A DNA stretch of 23,436 bases from UMGS1532 sp045542355 (GTDB taxonomy: Bacteria; Bacillota; Clostridia; Oscillospirales; Acutalibacteraceae), in assembly GCA_045542355.1 (NCBI GenBank), contig JAZQKX010000015.1:1-23436 (forward strand). The letters run 5' to 3'. Shown here in pieces: positions 5,709 to 12,263 of this stretch. The position numbers and the translations under genes were made by a program. The stretch's first letter is position 1. Each line of letters starts with the position of its first letter. The notes under the pieces were generated by a model. That model was given only the letters and a program-made list of their open reading frames with translations. It did no database searches and was not told the origin of the DNA.

Positions 5709-5737
5709 ATTGTATCACATTTTGGGAGATTTGTCAA
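5709..5737 (-). promoter_or_regulatory. Promoter for the 5688-5299 gene
   Basis: TTGACA (5732-5737), 17 bp, TACAAT (5709-5714). Confidence 0.85.
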
Positions 5738-5797
5738 TAGGTCAATAGAAAAAAGTTTAGAAAATTTTTTTACCAAAGGTGGATAAATATTCAAATT

Positions 5798-5825
5798 CTG
5801 CCCAATCGCGAATGTGATTGGGCAG
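5798..5825. repeat. Covarying operon-end hairpin H3
   Basis: CTGCCCAATC (5798-5807) / GATTGGGCAG (5816-5825), preceded by AAATT. Lies just beyond the leftward terminator at 5829-5860. Confidence 0.75.
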
Positions 5826-5828
5826 AGC

Positions 5829-5860
5829 AAAGTCCTGCCCCCTAACTGCGGGGGCAGGAC
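5829..5860 (-). terminator. Leftward terminator with the stop codon in its loop
   Basis: GTCCTGCCCCC (5860-5850) and GGGGGCAGGAC (5842-5832) form an 11-bp stem followed by TTT. The TAG stop of the 5842-6195 gene sits at the loop/stem junction; the last codons of the gene form the 5' arm. Confidence 0.8.
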
Positions 5861-6195
5861 AGTACCACTTTGAATTTTCTTCCGGCTTGCGTGAATTCGA
5901 ACTCTCGCTCCGGATTTACAATGTGAACATCACCGCCCACCGCAGACGCTAAGACCAAAATTAGCTTGCGCTTTTCTGCATCTTCTTTGCGCTCTCTGTT
6001 GGCTTTCTTGGGAGTGTCGGTGCGGTCGGCTCGTCTTGCTTTTTTTGCTCCCGCTTCAAGAGAGGGGTCAAGCGGAAAGAGGTTTTCCCCTCGGTCGATT
6101 GCCTTATCACATTTCAGTACATCGGCAATTTCTTCTTCGGTCATGCCCACTTTCCGCATGGCTTGCTCTTGCCGAGAGGGGGCATTTGCCCCCAT
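5842..6195 (-). CDS. Cassette B second gene: AxDRGE-motif protein, TAG stop
   Basis: 117 aa, paralog of 1970-2359 (EQAMRKVGMTEEEIADVLKC, then KAIDRGENLFPLD). A strongly basic middle (KKARRADRTDTPKKANRERK) suggests nucleic-acid contact; the tail is strand-rich. ATG lies three bases after the TAA of the winged-helix gene, with AGAGGA upstream, so the pair is coupled. It ends VVLSCPRS-TAG inside the terminator. Reading TAG as Gln would add 17 residues made only of terminator and H3 sequence, so a true stop here is more plausible. Confidence 0.85.
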   Translation of the reverse strand: MGANAPSRQEQAMRKVGMTEEEIADVLKCDKAIDRGENLFPLDPSLEAGAKKARRADRTDTPKKANRERKEDAEKRKLILVLASAVGGDVHIVNPEREFEFTQAGRKFKVVLSCPRS

Positions 6196-6198
6196 CGG

Positions 6199-6597
6199 TT
6201 AGTCCTCTGCTACCTCTGCGGTTTCCGCAGAGGGCAGGGCATACATGGAGCGACCCTTAACAACAGTCTTGACCATGCGGTTCTCGGTGACGAGAGCCGT
6301 CAGCATGGGGGTCAGTTTCTGAGTGTTGGGAACATTGGGGTCGCCCAACAGTTTGACGATGTCGGAGGGGGTATAAGTCGCACCCTCTGCCATGACCGCC
6401 AGTACCGCAGACTTGCGAGCCTCGGTTTCGGCAAGCTTTTCTTTCTGCTTGGGGGTCAGTTCGCCACCCTTACCGCTTGCGTTCTTCTTCTTGGTGATTT
6501 CGATACGCTTTTCAAGGAAAGCGACCTGCTCCGCAGACAGACCAGGCAGAGCCTTGATTTCCTCAAACATCTGTACCACAGTTTTCTTGTTTGCCAT
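6199..6597 (-). CDS. Cassette B first gene: winged-helix-like protein
   Basis: 132 aa, AGAGGT site. MANKKTVVQMFEEIKALPGL is almost the same start as the 2451-2834 paralog. Shared blocks: FLEKRIEITKKKNAS, VMAEGATYTPSDIVKLLG, PNVPNTQKLTPMLTALVT, VVKGRSMYALPS. The C-terminal half fits a winged-helix DNA-binding fold, with an acidic tail (AETAEVAED). Followed immediately by the AxDRGE gene, as in cassette A, so a two-gene unit has been duplicated within the genome and has since diverged. Confidence 0.88.
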   Translation of the reverse strand: MANKKTVVQMFEEIKALPGLSAEQVAFLEKRIEITKKKNASGKGGELTPKQKEKLAETEARKSAVLAVMAEGATYTPSDIVKLLGDPNVPNTQKLTPMLTALVTENRMVKTVVKGRSMYALPSAETAEVAED

Positions 6598-6650
6598 AGT
6601 GATTACCTCTTTCTAAAATTTATTTTGTAGGGTTGCCCCTTACATTATGT

Positions 6651-6679
6651 ATTATAGCACATTCCGTGCGGTTTGTCAA
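6651..6679 (-). promoter_or_regulatory. Promoter for cassette B
   Basis: TTGACA (6674-6679), 17 bp, TGC-TATAAT (6651-6656). Confidence 0.9.
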
Positions 6680-6694
6680 GTGTTTTTTTGAATT

Positions 6695-6717
6695 TGGGGG
6701 AATTTTTTTATTCCCCC
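6695..6717 (-). other. Hairpin over the exonuclease stop codon
   Basis: GGGGGAAT and ATTCCCCC pair around an A-rich loop. The TAA of the exonuclease lies at the stem/loop junction. No U tract follows. Confidence 0.6.
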
Positions 6718-7571
6718 ATGCAAAGGTATCGTTCCACAGTGCCGAGAATACGGAAAGGGAAAAATTCGATACCCATTTCCCAATGGTTTTTAGTCCGCTT
6801 GACGATTTCCGCAAACAACTGACTTTCAATAGCCACATCGTCAATGGCGGTATGACATTCTTCAAAATCGGTGTTACCACTCAAAAAGCGGAACGCAGTT
6901 TCGGCAGAGGTCTTGAAATACTTACCACTTGCGGTTTCCCACTTTTGGTCAATGCACATTTGCTTGTATTCGTCACAATTCAAAATGTGCTGACAAGACA
7001 GACCCCAAAGGTCGAAAAGCGGATATACCTTGCCACGAAAACGGAAAATGCTTTCCTCAAAGGTCTGCTGACCAGTAGCCTTGCCACCATAAGCAAGCCA
7101 CTCGCAGGACTTTTCCTGCCATTTGAGCCAGTTATGATAATCGGCGGAATATAGCTTGCTGATATACAACTCCGTAAAGGGTATTGCTTTCTTAAAATCG
7201 AACATGGAATTGTATGCACCCACACTTTCCACGATTTCAAGGTCAGCAATAAAGGCGGTCATGGCGGTTTCCCAGTTCGTCAGCACGATTTCGCCCCTAC
7301 GCATTTTTTCAAGGTAAATGGGTCTTTTTTCCTTGTAATATGCGGTATCAAAAATTGCAGGAACAGAGAAAACCTCGGTAATGAGAAAATTCTCACTATT
7401 GTAGATATTACCATATCTATCCACGATTTTCCACCCAAGGTCATAAATCAGCGGTTTGGCAATAGCCACATTCTTTCTTTCTTCTTCCGCATACTGAATT
7501 GCACAAGGCAAAGTAGCGGTTTCGCAATCAAGTATCATATAATACTTTCTGCGACGGTCATATTTCGGCAT
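6708..7571 (-). CDS. DEDDh 3'-5' exonuclease (DnaQ-like fold)
   Basis: 287 aa. Exo I motif YYMILDCETATLPCA (Asp and Glu, residues about 14-16), Exo II motif VGAYNSMFDFKKA (Asp about 124), Exo III motif ECHTAIDDVAIESQLF (His and Asp, about 240-245). These supply the four metal-binding residues of the DEDDh class, so it should hydrolyse DNA or RNA from the 3' end using two metal ions. The insert between Exo II and Exo III (WLKWQEKSCEWLAYGGK onward) is unusually long. No polymerase domain is fused, so it is a stand-alone nuclease: phage replication proofreading, host-DNA scavenging or RNA turnover are all possible. Stop TAA lies in a hairpin. Confidence 0.85.
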   Translation of the reverse strand: MPKYDRRRKYYMILDCETATLPCAIQYAEEERKNVAIAKPLIYDLGWKIVDRYGNIYNSENFLITEVFSVPAIFDTAYYKEKRPIYLEKMRRGEIVLTNWETAMTAFIADLEIVESVGAYNSMFDFKKAIPFTELYISKLYSADYHNWLKWQEKSCEWLAYGGKATGQQTFEESIFRFRGKVYPLFDLWGLSCQHILNCDEYKQMCIDQKWETASGKYFKTSAETAFRFLSGNTDFEECHTAIDDVAIESQLFAEIVKRTKNHWEMGIEFFPFRILGTVERYLCMGE

Positions 7572-7630
7572 AGTGTACCTCGCTTTCTTATTCGGTTGGG
7601 GGTTGCCATCGCTCCCTCAACTGTACCCTT

Positions 7631-7659
7631 ATTATATCACACCTTGCCCCATTTGTCAA
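7631..7659 (-). promoter_or_regulatory. Promoter for the exonuclease
   Basis: TTGACA (7654-7659), 17 bp, TGA-TATAAT (7631-7636). Confidence 0.88.
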
Positions 7660-7728
7660 GCACTTTTTTTACTTTTTCGCAACTTTTTTTAATGGGGGGT
7701 AGGGTCGGTTTGCGGTGATTACTTTAAT

Positions 7729-7757
7729 ATTGTAGCACAAAGGTTTCCAAATGTCAA
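7729..7757 (-). promoter_or_regulatory. Distal leftward promoter upstream of the exonuclease
   Basis: TTGACA (7752-7757), 17 bp, TGC-TACAAT (7729-7734). It is 98 bp behind the proximal promoter with no ORF between. Unlike the other distal promoters it lacks TGTCAAG at the start site. CCACAAATTACGGG lies upstream. Confidence 0.75.
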
Positions 7758-7805
7758 CGGGCAAATTCCACAAATTACGGGATAAAATTTTGTGCAATTT
7801 CCCGA

Positions 7806-7834
7806 TTGATTTTCGGTTAAAAAAATGGTAAAAT
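7806..7834 (+). promoter_or_regulatory. Plus-strand promoter ahead of hairpin H4
   Basis: TTGATT 7806-7811, 17 bp, TAAAAT 7829-7834. It points towards H4 and the end of the leftward AAA+ operon. Confidence 0.6.
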
Positions 7835-7852
7835 AGAATTTTTTTCTAAATT

Positions 7853-7879
7853 CTGCTTGTTGCCGCCGACAACAAGCAG
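7853..7879. repeat. Covarying operon-end hairpin H4
   Basis: CTGCTTGTTG (7853-7862) / CAACAAGCAG (7870-7879), loop CCGCCGA, preceded by AAATT and followed by CTGAAAAA. Confidence 0.78.
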
Positions 7880-7882
7880 CTG

Positions 7883-7906
7883 AAAAAGCGAGAGTTTTCA
7901 CCCTCG
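7883..7906 (-). terminator. Terminator of the HAD-AAA+ operon
   Basis: CGAGGGT (7906-7900), GAAA tetraloop, ACTCTCG (7895-7889), then C and TTTTT. The TGA stop of the coiled-coil microprotein is inside the hairpin. Confidence 0.88.
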
Positions 7907-8035
7907 TTCACCCAGTTTCTTTTGAATAGAAATGATTTCTTTCTCAACCTTGCGCCGTTGCAAGACCAGTTCCAGTTTCTTTTGGTAGAGTTCTTCCAAC
8001 CGCTTGCGCAGATAGATTTTTTCTTCATCGGTCAT
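7898..8035 (-). CDS. Coiled-coil microprotein, 45 aa
   Basis: MTDEEKIYLRKRLEELYQKK then LELVLQRRKVEKEIISIQKK and LGERG-TGA. It is a single charged heptad helix with Leu/Ile at a/d positions. The ribosome site is AGGGGGC seven bases upstream. It is the last gene of the operon after the AAA+ ATPase, separated from it by about 130 nt that folds into two G/C-rich hairpins (including GGGGTTGC/GCAACCCC next to the AAA+ stop). A partner or adaptor of the ATPase is plausible but only by position. Confidence 0.72.
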   Translation of the reverse strand: MTDEEKIYLRKRLEELYQKKLELVLQRRKVEKEIISIQKKLGERG

Positions 8036-8165
8036 AGTATCAGCCCCCTGTATTAATTGTGAGCGCCCCCATCCCCTCGCTGAATAGGGGCGCTCGCCAA
8101 AAGAAAGGATAGGCAGTGGTCTGCCGTTTGGGATGGGGTTGCTTGGTGCAACCCCTCAAAAACCA
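8036..8165 (-). other. Structured intercistronic region
   Basis: Leftward RNA holds GGGGTTGC/GCAACCCC just after the AAA+ stop, then GAGCGCCCC/GGGGGCGCTC before the microprotein gene. No promoter and no ORF; a processing or translation-control site is possible. Confidence 0.5.
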
Positions 8166-9149
8166 TTAGACAATTACCTTGCCAGTAATTCTCGACAGAG
8201 TGGCGTTGAAATGGGTCATATCAACGGCGGCAAGTCCGTCAAATACTGCACCTGCAAGGGTTTCATCAACGAGGTTGATGAAATTGTCAGGGAACACAGA
8301 GTTCGGCAAGAAATAGTTAATTTGTGCCAAAAGGTCAGCGGCTTCGATATTGGGCGCAGACACATTATGGTGCTTGCAGTAGTTAGTCATGATACGCTCA
8401 GCGGTATCAATGGCGGCTTGACCTACGAGAGGCATGAGTTCAACTCGATTAAAGCGGCGCATGAGTGCGCTATCACTTTCCAAGACTTTGACCTCTGCGG
8501 TGGTGGTTGCGCCAATACACCGAATATCCTTGCGAGCAAGGGCAGGTTTCAACATCTGCGCCGCACCCTCGTTACTTTCGGTTGCGCCAGCCTTGACGAT
8601 TTGGTGGATTTCATCGATGAACAGCACAATGTTGGGGTGGTCACGGCATTCTTCGATAACCTTGTTTATCCGTTCTTCAAACTCACCACGATATTTCGTG
8701 CCACCTACCAAAGAGGACAGCGAAAGGTCGTAAATAACAAGGTTACAGAGGATAGGCTTCTTTGGCTCAACGAACATAGGCTCTGGCTCGTCTGTGCTTT
8801 CGCATGCCCAAGCCCTATGTGCCTTGTTAAAAGCCGCATAAGCTTTGTCATATTCCACCTGATAGGCAACTCGCTGTTCGGAAATGATAGCCGCCAAACC
8901 CTCGGCAATGGCGGTTTTGCCGCAACCAGCAGGACCAGTCAGCAGAATGTTAGCCTTGTTCTTGCGCAACATGGTCTTTTGAATGGTGGTGAGAATATTG
9001 TCTCTGTGATATACGGGGTCGATTTTTCCGGTCAGATAGAGATGATTAAGGTTGCGAGCGAGCTTGCTCAATTCCGGACACTGGGCGTTGAAACCGGCGT
9101 ATGCGCCGATAATGCCCTCTCTTGCCTTATCTTCCAATTTTCTTGCCAT
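8166..9149 (-). CDS. Single-module Clp/Hsp100-type AAA+ ATPase
   Basis: 327 aa, AAAGGAA site. A helical N-terminal part leads to KIDPVYHRDNIL, the Clp D1 entry motif. Walker A is GPAGCGKT (about 72-79). The pore loop and following helix are GGTKYRGEFEERINKVIEE. Walker B is NIVLFIDEIHQIV, sensor 1 is CIGATTTAEV and the Arg-finger region is ALMRRFNRVEL. This is the D1 module of ClpA/B/C type unfoldases without a second AAA module. A 40-residue acidic insert (AWACESTDEPEPMFVEPKKP) lies between Walker A and the pore loop. Expected to thread or remodel proteins using ATP; the target is unknown. Follows the HAD gene by 30 bp. Confidence 0.9.
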   Translation of the reverse strand: MARKLEDKAREGIIGAYAGFNAQCPELSKLARNLNHLYLTGKIDPVYHRDNILTTIQKTMLRKNKANILLTGPAGCGKTAIAEGLAAIISEQRVAYQVEYDKAYAAFNKAHRAWACESTDEPEPMFVEPKKPILCNLVIYDLSLSSLVGGTKYRGEFEERINKVIEECRDHPNIVLFIDEIHQIVKAGATESNEGAAQMLKPALARKDIRCIGATTTAEVKVLESDSALMRRFNRVELMPLVGQAAIDTAERIMTNYCKHHNVSAPNIEAADLLAQINYFLPNSVFPDNFINLVDETLAGAVFDGLAAVDMTHFNATLSRITGKVIV

Positions 9150-9179
9150 AGCAATTTCCTTTCTTTTGGTTGGGGCTTT

Positions 9180-9659
9180 TTACAGCCCCAAGATTTTCTT
9201 TAATACCTCGCAGATGTCGCAAGCGGTGGGGTCATAGGTATCACCCATGTGCCAACCCTTACGCACCTTTGCATTATCGTCAAACAAAATGGCGGTTTCA
9301 CCCTTGGAGCGGTCGAGGTCTTTCCGTATACTATCCGCCTTGGTTGCTCCGTATGCGACCCCATGGAAATGGTCGATAGGGAACTCGTTGGCTTTTAACC
9401 AAGCCAATTTAGCCATACGCACCAGTTCATCATACTCCTTGGTGGTTTCCTTGGAGAGCCAAGTGATAATGCGGATTTCAATTCCTCGGTGTTGTGCGAC
9501 TTCGAGTAGGAAAGCCAGTTCTTCCATATCGCACATCGGCTTGGCGGTTAGGTAAGGACTTGCATCATAGGCACGCAGTTTTTCAAGCCAGTTGGGCACG
9601 CCATAGAGGTCTGCGATAGTGCCGTCCATATCAAAGCAAATCATTTTCAGCATATTCAT
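9180..9659 (-). CDS. HAD-superfamily phosphatase, nucleotidase-like
   Basis: 159 aa, AAAGGAA site. Motif I CFDMDGTIADLYG (nucleophile and general-acid Asp), motif II RIITWLS, conserved Lys in AYGATKADSIRK, motif IV AILFDDNAKVRKGW. Size and motif IV spacing resemble phage 5'(3')-deoxyribonucleotidase-like HAD proteins, so a small phosphorylated substrate such as a nucleotide is likely, but substrate choice cannot be read from the motifs. Its last codons and TAA form a hairpin (GGGGCT/AGCCCC) with the leader of the AAA+ gene. First gene of the operon. Confidence 0.88.
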   Translation of the reverse strand: MNMLKMICFDMDGTIADLYGVPNWLEKLRAYDASPYLTAKPMCDMEELAFLLEVAQHRGIEIRIITWLSKETTKEYDELVRMAKLAWLKANEFPIDHFHGVAYGATKADSIRKDLDRSKGETAILFDDNAKVRKGWHMGDTYDPTACDICEVLKKILGL

Positions 9660-9683
9660 CAGTTCCTTTCTTTTGGTACTATT

Positions 9684-9712
9684 AGTATAGCATACTTTTA
9701 GTAGTTTGTCAA
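9684..9712 (-). promoter_or_regulatory. Promoter for the HAD-AAA+-microprotein operon
   Basis: TTGACA (9707-9712), 17 bp, TATACT (9684-9689). Confidence 0.88.
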
Positions 9713-9870
9713 GGGGTTTAGAAAAATAACTTGCAATTTATTTTTCAACCTCATTCCCTATTGGCTACAATTCCAAAGTCCAAAGTTTCTGTTTTCTCAC
9801 CCTGTGCACTGGGTTTCTGTTAACTTTCCCTTTGTGAAGGAGTTTTCGTGGTGGGCTGTCCCCCTTGACA
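9707..9870 (-). ncRNA. Candidate end-paired RNA unit U3
   Basis: A transcript from the promoter at 9876 would begin TGTCAAGGGG (9870-9861); the next promoter supplies CCCCTTGACA (9716-9707). Inside, two direct copies of a GTTTCTGTT-CCC-like element lie about 30 bp apart. No start codon with a ribosome site. Confidence 0.42.
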
Positions 9871-9875
9871 ATAGT

Positions 9876-9904
9876 ATTCTATCACATTACGGGAAAAAAG
9901 TCAA
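9876..9904 (-). promoter_or_regulatory. Distal leftward promoter (drives U3)
   Basis: TTGACT (9899-9904), 17 bp, TAGAAT (9876-9881). Confidence 0.75.
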
Positions 9905-9964
9905 TAGTCAAAATGCACAAAAAAGCGAAAGCAAAATTGTACAAGTTGCATATTTTCACTAATT

Positions 9965-9991
9965 CGCTTCGTGGGGGCTGTCCACGAAGCG
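9965..9991. repeat. Covarying operon-end hairpin H5
   Basis: CGCTTCGTGG (9965-9974) / CCACGAAGCG (9982-9991), loop GGGCTGT, preceded by AATT and followed by CTCAAAAAA. A weak plus promoter-like pair TTGTAC-17-TAATTC (9937-9965) precedes it. Confidence 0.75.
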
Positions 9992-9994
9992 CTC

Positions 9995-10018
9995 AAAAAA
10001 GAGGGTGTTGCCACCCTC
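9995..10018 (-). terminator. Terminator of the 10673-10019 operon
   Basis: GAGGGTG/CACCCTC with a 4-nt loop, then TTTTTT on the leftward strand. Begins right after the TAA of the 130-aa gene. Confidence 0.92.
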
Positions 10019-10411
10019 TTAATTGTAGATTTCCATCATGTTTTTCATGTTGCTCTCGATTTTGTGGAACTCTTCCTCGAAATCCGACCAATAGTACCAC
10101 ACATCATTGTCATCCTGAAAATACCAACCTTCGCCCCTGTCGCAGGCCAGTTCGTCCAGTTCATTGTCCATGATTTCTTCCCACGCAGACACGATGTCTT
10201 CAGGAATGTTGTACCAAGGCTGTTTAATCCAGACATAACCGACCTTCCACCATTGGAAAGGACACTCGGTAATCGGCTTTTTTGCGTGGTCGAATAGCTG
10301 AATGTAATCGGCAATTTTGTGGAGAATTGATCCTCGCTCGTAAGCTCGGCACTCTTCTTCGGTGTTAAATTCTGTGCCGTCTTCTGCGATATATTTTCTA
10401 ACTATCCGCAT
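10019..10411 (-). CDS. Acidic hypothetical protein, 130 aa
   Basis: MRIVRKYIAEDGTEFNTEEE then CRAYERGSILHKIADYIQLF is a pattern seen in many phage proteins: a short beta hairpin, a TEEEC helix N-cap and a long helix. The C-terminal half is very acidic and Trp/Tyr-rich (WYFQDDNDVWYYWSDFEEEF). Ribosome site GGGGGGTAGG. The start lies 13 bp after the lipoprotein's TAG stop. Function unknown. Confidence 0.82.
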   Translation of the reverse strand: MRIVRKYIAEDGTEFNTEEECRAYERGSILHKIADYIQLFDHAKKPITECPFQWWKVGYVWIKQPWYNIPEDIVSAWEEIMDNELDELACDRGEGWYFQDDNDVWYYWSDFEEEFHKIESNMKNMMEIYN

Positions 10412-10424
10412 TTTACCTACCCCC

Positions 10425-10673
10425 CTAATCAGACACCATTACCACATTGGTCGAATGGGTCAAATATGTTTTGCCATTGATAACAACCTGCACCATATCA
10501 CTATTTTCATAGTCGCGCCACGAACTCGGCACGCCCTCGACGCACTCGCCATTGGGCAACTTGACATAGGCATACTCAAAGGAGTAGGTCACATCAAAGA
10601 TTTGGCGGTTGCAACCGCAGAACAGAGTGGCTACCATGATAACCACCAAAAGGAGCACAATAATATTTTTCAT
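10425..10673 (-). CDS. Putative lipoprotein, 82 aa, TAG stop
   Basis: ATG 10673 has GAGGA eight bases upstream; a longer start would overlap the promoter. MKNIIVLLLVVIMVATLFCG then C is a Lys start, a hydrophobic core and a cysteine at residue 21 that could be lipidated (LFCGC, imperfect lipobox). The mature part is VTYSFEYAYVKLPNGECVEG and a strand-rich tail. A surface lipoprotein encoded early by a phage could act in superinfection exclusion; that is inference. It stops at TAG (10425-10427); reading it as Gln adds only QGGR before TAA. Confidence 0.78.
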   Translation of the reverse strand: MKNIIVLLLVVIMVATLFCGCNRQIFDVTYSFEYAYVKLPNGECVEGVPSSWRDYENSDMVQVVINGKTYLTHSTNVVMVSD

Positions 10674-10701
10674 TTTATTTTCCTCGCTTTCTTTTATTCG
10701 T

Positions 10702-10730
10702 ATTATATCATACTTTGGGGCTTTTGTCAA
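10702..10730 (-). promoter_or_regulatory. Promoter for lipoprotein operon
   Basis: TTGACA (10725-10730), 17 bp, TGA-TATAAT (10702-10707). The -35 is in the loop of GGGGC...GCCCC and contains the TGA stop (10727-10729) of the upstream gene. Confidence 0.9.
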
Positions 10731-11206
10731 GCCCCATTTTTGGGTCTGCCGAGCAGGTCATAGTGGTCATAGTAGCGGTAAAGGCTATCAACCATGGGGT
10801 CTTTTTCCTTTGCGCCGTCATAGGCAACTACTGTGCCTACGAAGATACCACCTAACCGCTCAATTTCTTCTTTGATTACGAGAACTGTACGACCGCTGAA
10901 ATAGCTATCATCGACAAAGACGAACTCATAACCCTCGATTTGTTCCTTGAAAGGTTCAAGGTTGATTTTGGAGGGGTCGAAACGCAGACCGCCGGGAACG
11001 AGGAAACCCACACGAACACCAAGGTTGTGCATGGACAAACCAATTTCGCCACTTGCGATAGTCTTCGCGGTAGGGTGCAGTTCCATGGTCTTTTGGAGCA
11101 ACTGACCCAAAATGTCAATGTCAAATTTAACCGCCTTATCCAATTCGGTGAAGAAAATCTGCCCACCGATATATTGCTCTAACAGCTTATTTACTCTTTC
11201 AAACAT
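10727..11206 (-). CDS. Phosphoribosyltransferase-like protein
   Basis: 159 aa, GAGGT site. FVFVDDSYFSGRTVLVIKEE is a type I PRTase PRPP loop (two acidic residues, then S-G-R-T), followed by the usual helix and strand ERLGGIFVGTVVAYD. Upstream, AKTIASGEIGLSMHNLGVRV and GFLVPGGLRFD supply the flexible-loop and core strands. It should bind phosphoribosyl-pyrophosphate and transfer ribose-phosphate to, or remove it from, a base; substrate unknown. Third gene of the 11741-10727 operon. Its TGA is fused into the next -35 box. Confidence 0.78.
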   Translation of the reverse strand: MFERVNKLLEQYIGGQIFFTELDKAVKFDIDILGQLLQKTMELHPTAKTIASGEIGLSMHNLGVRVGFLVPGGLRFDPSKINLEPFKEQIEGYEFVFVDDSYFSGRTVLVIKEEIERLGGIFVGTVVAYDGAKEKDPMVDSLYRYYDHYDLLGRPKNGA

Positions 11207-11208
11207 AG

Positions 11209-11529
11209 TTAAAACCTCGCTTTATCTTGTTCTTCCGCATACTTGCGGTTTTTGTGTACCAGCTTCATGACCCACGCAGGGGTATTGCCGCCATACATAG
11301 CACTGACTTTTGGTTGTTTTGCGATATAGAGAGTAACCGCAAGGGTCTTACTCTCGTTCAGCACAAGGATTACGCCCGTATCGGTCAAGCACTGCCAAGA
11401 CACCCGACCTCTTTCATCAACACATCTCTGTTCCTTAATAACCTCGCCAATGCCGATGGTAGTCATAATATAGCAGGCTCGGTCCAGTCTGTCCTCGCTG
11501 ATATGGAAAGAGCAATTTCGTTTCAACAT
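11209..11529 (-). CDS. Hypothetical protein, 106 aa
   Basis: ATG 11529 shares a base with the TGA of the preceding gene (TGATG), with GGGGGTG upstream; the longer start at 11556 lies inside that gene. Strand-rich middle (GVILVLNESKTLAVTLYIAK) and a basic tail (AWVMKLVHKNRKYAEEQDKA). Possibly a small beta domain with a helix; no family recognised. Stops two bases before the PRTase start. Confidence 0.8.
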   Translation of the reverse strand: MLKRNCSFHISEDRLDRACYIMTTIGIGEVIKEQRCVDERGRVSWQCLTDTGVILVLNESKTLAVTLYIAKQPKVSAMYGGNTPAWVMKLVHKNRKYAEEQDKARF

Positions 11530-11741
11530 CACACCGCACCCCCATAGATAATACACTCAAAAGAGGGGCGGTAGGTGGTGTTCCACTTGTATTCCATGAC
11601 CTGATAATCCTTTTTGGACATACCAGTTTCAATGCAAAACTGCATGGCGCCGTATGCCTGATGGAAAAATGCCTTTGCACATTCCGGATTTTCGCTCGCC
11701 CATATCAGACGACCTTCGATAAATTTCAAGAGTTCTTCCAT
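11529..11741 (-). CDS. Small helical protein, 70 aa
   Basis: MEELLKFIEGRLIWASENPE begins behind AAAGGAAG. Helices cover residues 1-45 (CAKAFFHQAYGAMQFCIETG), with an aromatic tail ending RPSFECIIYGGAV. First gene of the operon; its stop overlaps the next start by one base, indicating coupling. Not recognised. Confidence 0.78.
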   Translation of the reverse strand: MEELLKFIEGRLIWASENPECAKAFFHQAYGAMQFCIETGMSKKDYQVMEYKWNTTYRPSFECIIYGGAV

Positions 11742-11790
11742 TTTTAATTCTTCCTTTCTTTTGGTTGGGGTGTTCCTTACTTACAAGAGA

Positions 11791-11819
11791 ATTATACCAT
11801 AGAATTGCCGTTCTGTCAA
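11791..11819 (-). promoter_or_regulatory. Promoter for 11741-10727 operon
   Basis: TTGACA (11814-11819), 17 bp, TATAAT (11791-11796), preceded by A/T tracts like an UP element. Confidence 0.88.
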
Positions 11820-11901
11820 GGGGTTTTGTGAAAAAAATTGAAAAAATTTTTCAAACGGTTTTGCCGAACAAAAGTTCGAAAGGTAGTTTTTTTCTTAAAT
11901 T

Positions 11902-11928
11902 CCGCTCGCTGCGCAAGACATCGAGCGG
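11902..11928. repeat. Covarying operon-end hairpin H6
   Basis: CCGCTCG (11902-11908) / CGAGCGG (11922-11928) with a long 13-nt loop, preceded by AAATT and followed by CTAAAAAAA. Shortest stem of the family. Confidence 0.65.
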
Positions 11929-11930
11929 CT

Positions 11931-11958
11931 AAAAAAAGAGGACGATTACTCGTCCTCT
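11931..11958 (-). terminator. AbrB gene terminator with the stop codon in its loop
   Basis: AGAGGACGA (11958-11950), loop GTAA, TCGTCCTCT (11945-11937), then T run. The TAA stop (11948-11946) is in the loop; the last two codons form the 5' arm. Confidence 0.92.
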
Positions 11959-12230
11959 TTCAATAGAGCCAAAATTGCGTTGAAATGCTCTTTCACTGCG
12001 GCTCGCTTTCCATCCTCGTTGTAGGAGAGTTGGTCGTCAACATACTCCTTCATTGTTTCGATTTCTGCGACCACGGTCTGCTGATACTTGCGGAATACCA
12101 CACCGCCGCCTTCACACATAAAGATTTCGAGAGGGTCGCCCTCCCGCACTCGCATCGTTCTGCGAATTTCCTTGGGGATAACTACTCTGCCGAGGTCGTC
12201 GATACGACGCACAATTCCAGTTGCTTTCAT
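11946..12230 (-). CDS. AbrB/SpoVT-family transcription regulator
   Basis: 94 aa. MKATGIVRRIDDLGRVVIPK then EIRRTMRVREGDPLEIFM is the canonical AbrB swapped-hairpin DNA-binding domain (residues 1-48, including the LGRVVIPKEIR core). A C-terminal helical region (VVAEIETMKEYVDDQLS, HFNAILALLKEDE) probably mediates oligomerisation. Members bind A/T-rich promoters as dimers or tetramers. It has its own promoter and a tight terminator, and no internal TAG, unlike the second AbrB-like gene at 3318-3539. Confidence 0.93.
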   Translation of the reverse strand: MKATGIVRRIDDLGRVVIPKEIRRTMRVREGDPLEIFMCEGGGVVFRKYQQTVVAEIETMKEYVDDQLSYNEDGKRAAVKEHFNAILALLKEDE

Positions 12231-12263
12231 AGATATTGTTTCCTTTCTTCATTTGGTACTTAT

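Noticed and set aside
6633..7154. 173-aa plus-strand frame
   Set aside because: Antisense to the DEDDh exonuclease, whose three Exo motifs are in the minus frame.
8133..9203. 356-aa open frame on the plus strand
   Set aside because: It is the antisense shadow of the AAA+ gene, whose Walker A/B, pore loop and sensor motifs are unmistakable on the minus strand; no ribosome site.
10362..10763. 133-aa plus-strand frame with a hydrophobic stretch
   Set aside because: Antisense to the lipoprotein gene and its promoter; the minus-strand gene has a ribosome site and a signal-like N-terminus.
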